DNA of 9,058 bases. Source: an uncultured Eubacteriales bacterium (GTDB lineage: Bacteria > Bacillota > Clostridia > Oscillospirales > UMGS1783). This document shows, piece by piece, positions 6,365 to 9,058 of this stretch (position 1 is the stretch's first letter; each line of letters starts with the position of its first letter). Position numbers and translations under genes: made by a program. The notes below the pieces were generated by a model. That model had not been told where the DNA came from, did no database searches, and saw nothing but the letters and a program-made list of their open reading frames with translations. The DNA lies in assembly GCA_900555065.1 (NCBI GenBank), contig USJY01000039.1:1-9058 (forward strand), in the 5' to 3' direction.

Positions 6365-7218
6365 CCCTTTCGTTTTCTGGATATACTCCAAACGGAAAGC
6401 AGAAAAAAGACAATGGCGACTGCAATCAGTACAATCAGGTGTACCAGCGGCGTCGCGGTATATTCTCCGTACTGAAATACCATGCCCATCTCCGTATTAA
6501 ACGCAGCTACAACGGATTCCGGCACATTGGCGAATGTAGCCGACATAGGCTCCGCCATGAACACATGCCGAAACAGGAGCGCTGCGTGGGACACGGGAAA
6601 GAGCTTGATAACCCAGCCGATAGACTCCGGCAGAACGCCGATGGGAATATAGATTCCCGTCAGAAAACCGATGAGCGTGCCGAGAATAGTGCTTGCCGTG
6701 GAGAAAGCGTTCATGCTTTTAAAAAAGCTTGTAATGAAAAAGACCATTGCGCTTGAGGACAAAACGGACAACAGAATGAGTCCTACCACTTTCAAAAGGC
6801 TCGTAAAGGGGAGCAGGCTGCCGCCGTATGCAACGATATAGAGTTCAATCAGAACCAGCGTCACAAGGCTTATAATCACACCAATTAAATAGGTGCTCAC
6901 CACATATCCGCCCGCAATGGTGGAGCGCTTGAGCGGCGCTGTGAGGAAGTCGCGGTTATTTTTGCGCGCGCGGTCTTCCACCATAATCCCGAACGCCCCC
7001 ATAGTCGATGTTATGGATGTAACAGCCATCAGTCCGGACGCAATCCAGCTGTCCATCAGGAACCTGACGCCGGGCAAGCCGTCCATGTCGGACGTAATAA
7101 CGTCTCCTAAAAAGAGCACGTATAGCCCTATAATGATAATTACGCTTAGAAAAGAGAAAAAGACGGAGGATTTATCCCGGAAAAAGATCTTTAGATTTCG
7201 TACGGCAAGGTTAATCAT
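6361..7218 (-). CDS. ABC-2 type transporter permease (DrrB-like)
   Basis: The membrane half of an ABC exporter, 285 residues. Six hydrophobic segments are visible at roughly 19-38, 58-79, 104-131, 142-165, 172-196 and 258-279. The cytoplasmic loop after the second contains DFLTAPLKRST (90-100), which matches the 'L-tP-sR' motif of ABC-2 permeases. FPVSHA (207-212) before the last extracellular region is also typical. I start it at ATG 7218, where AAAGGAG lies 10 nt upstream and homologous permeases begin with an 'NL--RNLKIFFRDK' stretch; the longer frame from 7284 lies inside the ATPase gene. It overlaps the ATPase by 8 nt and the flavodoxin start by 4 nt, so the three are one transcript. The substrate is not evident; drug, lipid or peptide export are all possible. 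Confidence 0.92.
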   Translation of the reverse strand: MINLAVRNLKIFFRDKSSVFFSFLSVIIIIGLYVLFLGDVITSDMDGLPGVRFLMDSWIASGLMAVTSITSTMGAFGIMVEDRARKNNRDFLTAPLKRSTIAGGYVVSTYLIGVIISLVTLVLIELYIVAYGGSLLPFTSLLKVVGLILLSVLSSSAMVFFITSFFKSMNAFSTASTILGTLIGFLTGIYIPIGVLPESIGWVIKLFPVSHAALLFRHVFMAEPMSATFANVPESVVAAFNTEMGMVFQYGEYTATPLVHLIVLIAVAIVFFLLSVWSISRKRKG

Positions 7219-8134
7219 GGTCCCGCAGCTCCTTTCCCGTGATGTTGAGAAACACGTCGTCCATCGTACCGTGTTGCACCTCAAAGCTCTCGATATACGG
7301 TTCCACGCTGTTTAAAATCCGGATCGCGGCCATCGTGCCGGGCAGGGGAACATTGCATATGCCATTTGTACATGTGTATGCGATCCCTAGTTCGGTCAAT
7401 CTTGTCTGCAGCGCAGCGCGGTCGGAGGCACGTAGCCGCAGGAGGTCGGAACTGTATTGCTCTCGCAGCGCGTCCGGCGTGCCTCGGGCAACAATCTCGC
7501 CGTTGTCTATGATCATGATGTAATCCGCACCGGCCGCCTCTTCCATATAGTGCGTCGTAAGGAAAACGGTCATGTTGTTTTCTTTTTGGAGGGCGCGAAT
7601 CGTCTCCCAGACATTTTTCTTGGTCTGTGGATCAAGGCCCGTGGTCGGCTCGTCTAAAAACAGTATTTTGGGCGTATTGACCAGTGCGCGCGCAATATCC
7701 GTCCTTCGCCGCTGTCCGCCCGAGAGTTTTCCATAACGGCGGTTCAGAAACGGTTCGACGCCGGCAGTCTCAATCGCTCGCCGCACATTCGCTTCATAGT
7801 CCTGTCTGTCCGAACCGTAGAGCCGGGCGCGCACAAGCAGATTTTCGCGTACGGACAGCAGCGGGTCAAGCACGCTGTCCTGAAAGACAACGCCGATTTT
7901 CCGCCGTATCTCGTCATCCTCACGCCCGAGCAGGTGTCCGTCGATCAGCACCCGCCCGGCGTCGGGGCGCAAAAGGGTGCAGAGCATATCGATCGTAGTG
8001 GATTTACCGGCTCCATTCGGCCCCAGAAAAGCAAAGAGCTTACCGGCTTCCACATAAAAGTCGATCCCCTTGACTGCATCTACCGATCCGAAGCTTTTTG
8101 ACAATCCGGTAACCTCAATGATTCTTTTCTCCAT
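7211..8134 (-). CDS. ABC transporter ATP-binding protein (DrrA-like)
   Basis: The cytoplasmic ATPase that powers the adjacent permease, 307 residues. All nucleotide-binding motifs are intact: Walker A GPNGAGKST (38-46), Q-loop Q85, signature LSGGQ (137-141), Walker B ILFLDE (157-162), D-loop GLDP (166-169) and switch His H195 in TTHYMEEA. The roughly 80-residue C-terminal extension ending in HGTMDDVFLNITGKELRD is the region characteristic of DrrA-type exporters. The ATG at 8134 has AGGAG (8141-8145) 6 nt upstream. The gene overlaps the permease start by 8 nt. Its leader is very short, because the terminator of the preceding oxidoreductase gene ends only 17 nt before the ATG, and no promoter is visible between them. 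Genes of this type export hydrophobic compounds or antibiotics, but no substrate can be named here. Confidence 0.95.
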   Translation of the reverse strand: MEKRIIEVTGLSKSFGSVDAVKGIDFYVEAGKLFAFLGPNGAGKSTTIDMLCTLLRPDAGRVLIDGHLLGREDDEIRRKIGVVFQDSVLDPLLSVRENLLVRARLYGSDRQDYEANVRRAIETAGVEPFLNRRYGKLSGGQRRRTDIARALVNTPKILFLDEPTTGLDPQTKKNVWETIRALQKENNMTVFLTTHYMEEAAGADYIMIIDNGEIVARGTPDALREQYSSDLLRLRASDRAALQTRLTELGIAYTCTNGICNVPLPGTMAAIRILNSVEPYIESFEVQHGTMDDVFLNITGKELRDHD

Positions 8135-8151
8135 TGTCCGCTCCTATTCCT

Positions 8152-8189
8152 AAAAATAGGGAGGCAGACAGGTCGTTGTCTGCCTCCCT
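8152..8189 (-). terminator. Intrinsic terminator of the pyruvate:ferredoxin oxidoreductase gene / leader of the ABC operon
   Basis: Reading the - strand, AGGGAGGCAGACA (8189 down to 8177) pairs perfectly with TGTCTGCCTCCCT (8170 down to 8158) across a 6-nt loop, followed by ATTTTT (8157-8152). It begins 12 nt past the oxidoreductase stop, a strong rho-independent terminator. On the same RNA, CTCCCTATT (8163-8155) can instead pair with AATAGGAG (8148-8141), with one bulged base and a 6-nt loop. That pairing would cover the AGGAG of the ATPase gene and is exclusive with the terminator arm, so an attenuator role is possible. Confidence 0.85.
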
Positions 8190-8201
8190 GACGCGGCTTT
8201 C

Positions 8202-9058
8202 TTACTCTACGCTATACAGATCAGAAAGGCGTTTGAGGTGTTCGTACCGCTGTTTTGCCGTTTCCGCAGCGTTTTCGAAGAGAACTTCCGCACGCTCCGG
8301 GAAACTGCGCTGGAGAGAGCTGTAACGGACCTCGCCAAGGATGAAGTCCTTATACGATTCCGTAGGCTCCTTGGAGTCCAGCGTAAAGGGATTCTTGCCG
8401 GCTTCCGCGTTGCGGGGATCGAAGCGGAACATGTTCCAGTAGCCCGCGGCAACGGCGGCTTTCGCTTCGAGCATGGAGGAACCCATACCCTTACGGATAC
8501 CGTGGTTGATACAGGGCGCGTACGCAATAACGAGCGAAGGTCCATGATAGCTCTCGGCTTCGCTGAGCGCCTTGATGCACTGATTATAGTCTGCACCCAT
8601 GCATACCTGCGCAGTGTAGACATAGCCGTACGTCATGGCGATTTCAGCAAGGCTCTTTTTCTTGGTCTCTTTGCCAGCCGCCGCGAACTGGGCTACAGAA
8701 CCTGTCGGCGTAGCCTTAGATGCCTGTCCGCCGGTGTTGCTGTAAACCTCGGTATCAAACACGAGGATGTTTACGTCTTTTCCGGAAGCAAGCACATGGT
8801 CGAGGCCGCCAAAACCGATGTCATAAGCCCAGCCGTCACCGCCAAAGATCCAGACGGATTTCTTAGCGAGGAATTCCTTTTCGTCCAGCACTTTTTTGAT
8901 CAGCGGAGTATTGGCGTTCTCAGGCGCGCTTTCAAGTACGGCAATCAGCTCGTCGGTCGCCACTCTGTTGGCGGAACCATCTTCATATGTGGCCCTCCAC
9001 GCGTCGATTGCGGCTTTGGTCTTGTCGCACGCGCCGGCGTAAATCTCGTCGAGATAAC
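8202..9058 (-). CDS. nifJ: Pyruvate:ferredoxin (flavodoxin) oxidoreductase, C-terminal part (5'-partial)
   Basis: This enzyme oxidises pyruvate with CoA to acetyl-CoA and CO2 and passes electrons to ferredoxin or flavodoxin, a central step of anaerobic fermentation in the cytoplasm. The frame is open to the window edge (first full codon at 9056) and gives 284 residues of an enzyme of about 1170-1180 residues, so about three quarters are missing. The thiamine diphosphate-binding region is complete here: GGDGWAYDIGFGGLDHVLAS, then DTEVYSNTGGQASKATPTG. APCINHG contains the Cys that, by comparison with Desulfovibrio PFOR, should be one ligand of the cluster nearest the cofactor. The stop is TAA at 8202-8204, followed at once by a strong terminator. 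An internal GTG at 8963 is not a real start. The gene is probably monocistronic up to that terminator, with possible read-through into the ABC operon. Confidence 0.95.
   Translation of the reverse strand, partial: YLDEIYAGACDKTKAAIDAWRATYEDGSANRVATDELIAVLESAPENANTPLIKKVLDEKEFLAKKSVWIFGGDGWAYDIGFGGLDHVLASGKDVNILVFDTEVYSNTGGQASKATPTGSVAQFAAAGKETKKKSLAEIAMTYGYVYTAQVCMGADYNQCIKALSEAESYHGPSLVIAYAPCINHGIRKGMGSSMLEAKAAVAAGYWNMFRFDPRNAEAGKNPFTLDSKEPTESYKDFILGEVRYSSLQRSFPERAEVLFENAAETAKQRYEHLKRLSDLYSVE

Noticed and set aside
6361..7284. Longer permease frame beginning at 7284
   Set aside because: The added 22 residues lie inside the ATPase gene, are not membrane-permease-like, and the ATG at 7218 has its own AAAGGAG.

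Overview
The window looks like a chromosomal segment of an anaerobic, low-to-mid GC Firmicute of class Clostridia. The evidence is strong GGAGG-type ribosome binding sites, tightly packed genes, a pyruvate:ferredoxin oxidoreductase, and a sua5-coaE-lytic transglycosylase order of the kind seen in clostridial genomes. A Christensenellaceae-like host is possible but is only a guess. No phage, insertion sequence, CRISPR array, tRNA or rRNA gene is visible.

Left block (1-3354, + strand): a four-gene run with almost no spacing. It holds the C-terminal part of a Sua5-type threonylcarbamoyl-AMP synthase, coaE (dephospho-CoA kinase), a membrane-anchored SLT-type lytic transglycosylase and an M18 zinc aminopeptidase. 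A perfect 10-bp terminator hairpin closes the run at 3323-3354. The genes are linked by transcription and not by one pathway: tRNA modification, CoA synthesis, wall turnover and peptide degradation.

Middle block (about 3355-5135, + strand): a visibly more AT-rich pair, an AraC-family regulator with a YqhC-like AraC_N sensor domain, followed by a small GlcG/HbpS-family (haem_degrading, PF03928) protein. A 21-bp-spaced GCAAGT direct repeat next to a TATACT -10 box in front of the second gene suggests the regulator controls its neighbour. A possible 28-codon ORF with a good ribosome binding site lies upstream of the regulator. A 12-bp hairpin at 5104-5134 ends the block, which looks like an accessory insertion between core genes.

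Right block (5382-9058, - strand): the C-terminal quarter of pyruvate:ferredoxin oxidoreductase comes first in transcription order and ends in a strong terminator at 8152-8189. Four coupled genes follow: a DrrA-like ABC ATPase, an ABC-2 permease, a HemG-like flavodoxin and a YbaK/EbsC-type aminoacyl-tRNA deacylase. The ATPase start lies only 17 nt past the terminator T-tract, and its Shine-Dalgarno can pair with the terminator's 3' arm. This raises the possibility of attenuation or read-through control.

Most of the window is ordinary, recognisable gene content. I do not see a clear new biological system. The best leads are the putative regulator/operator arrangement in the middle block and the terminator/Shine-Dalgarno overlap in front of the ABC operon.
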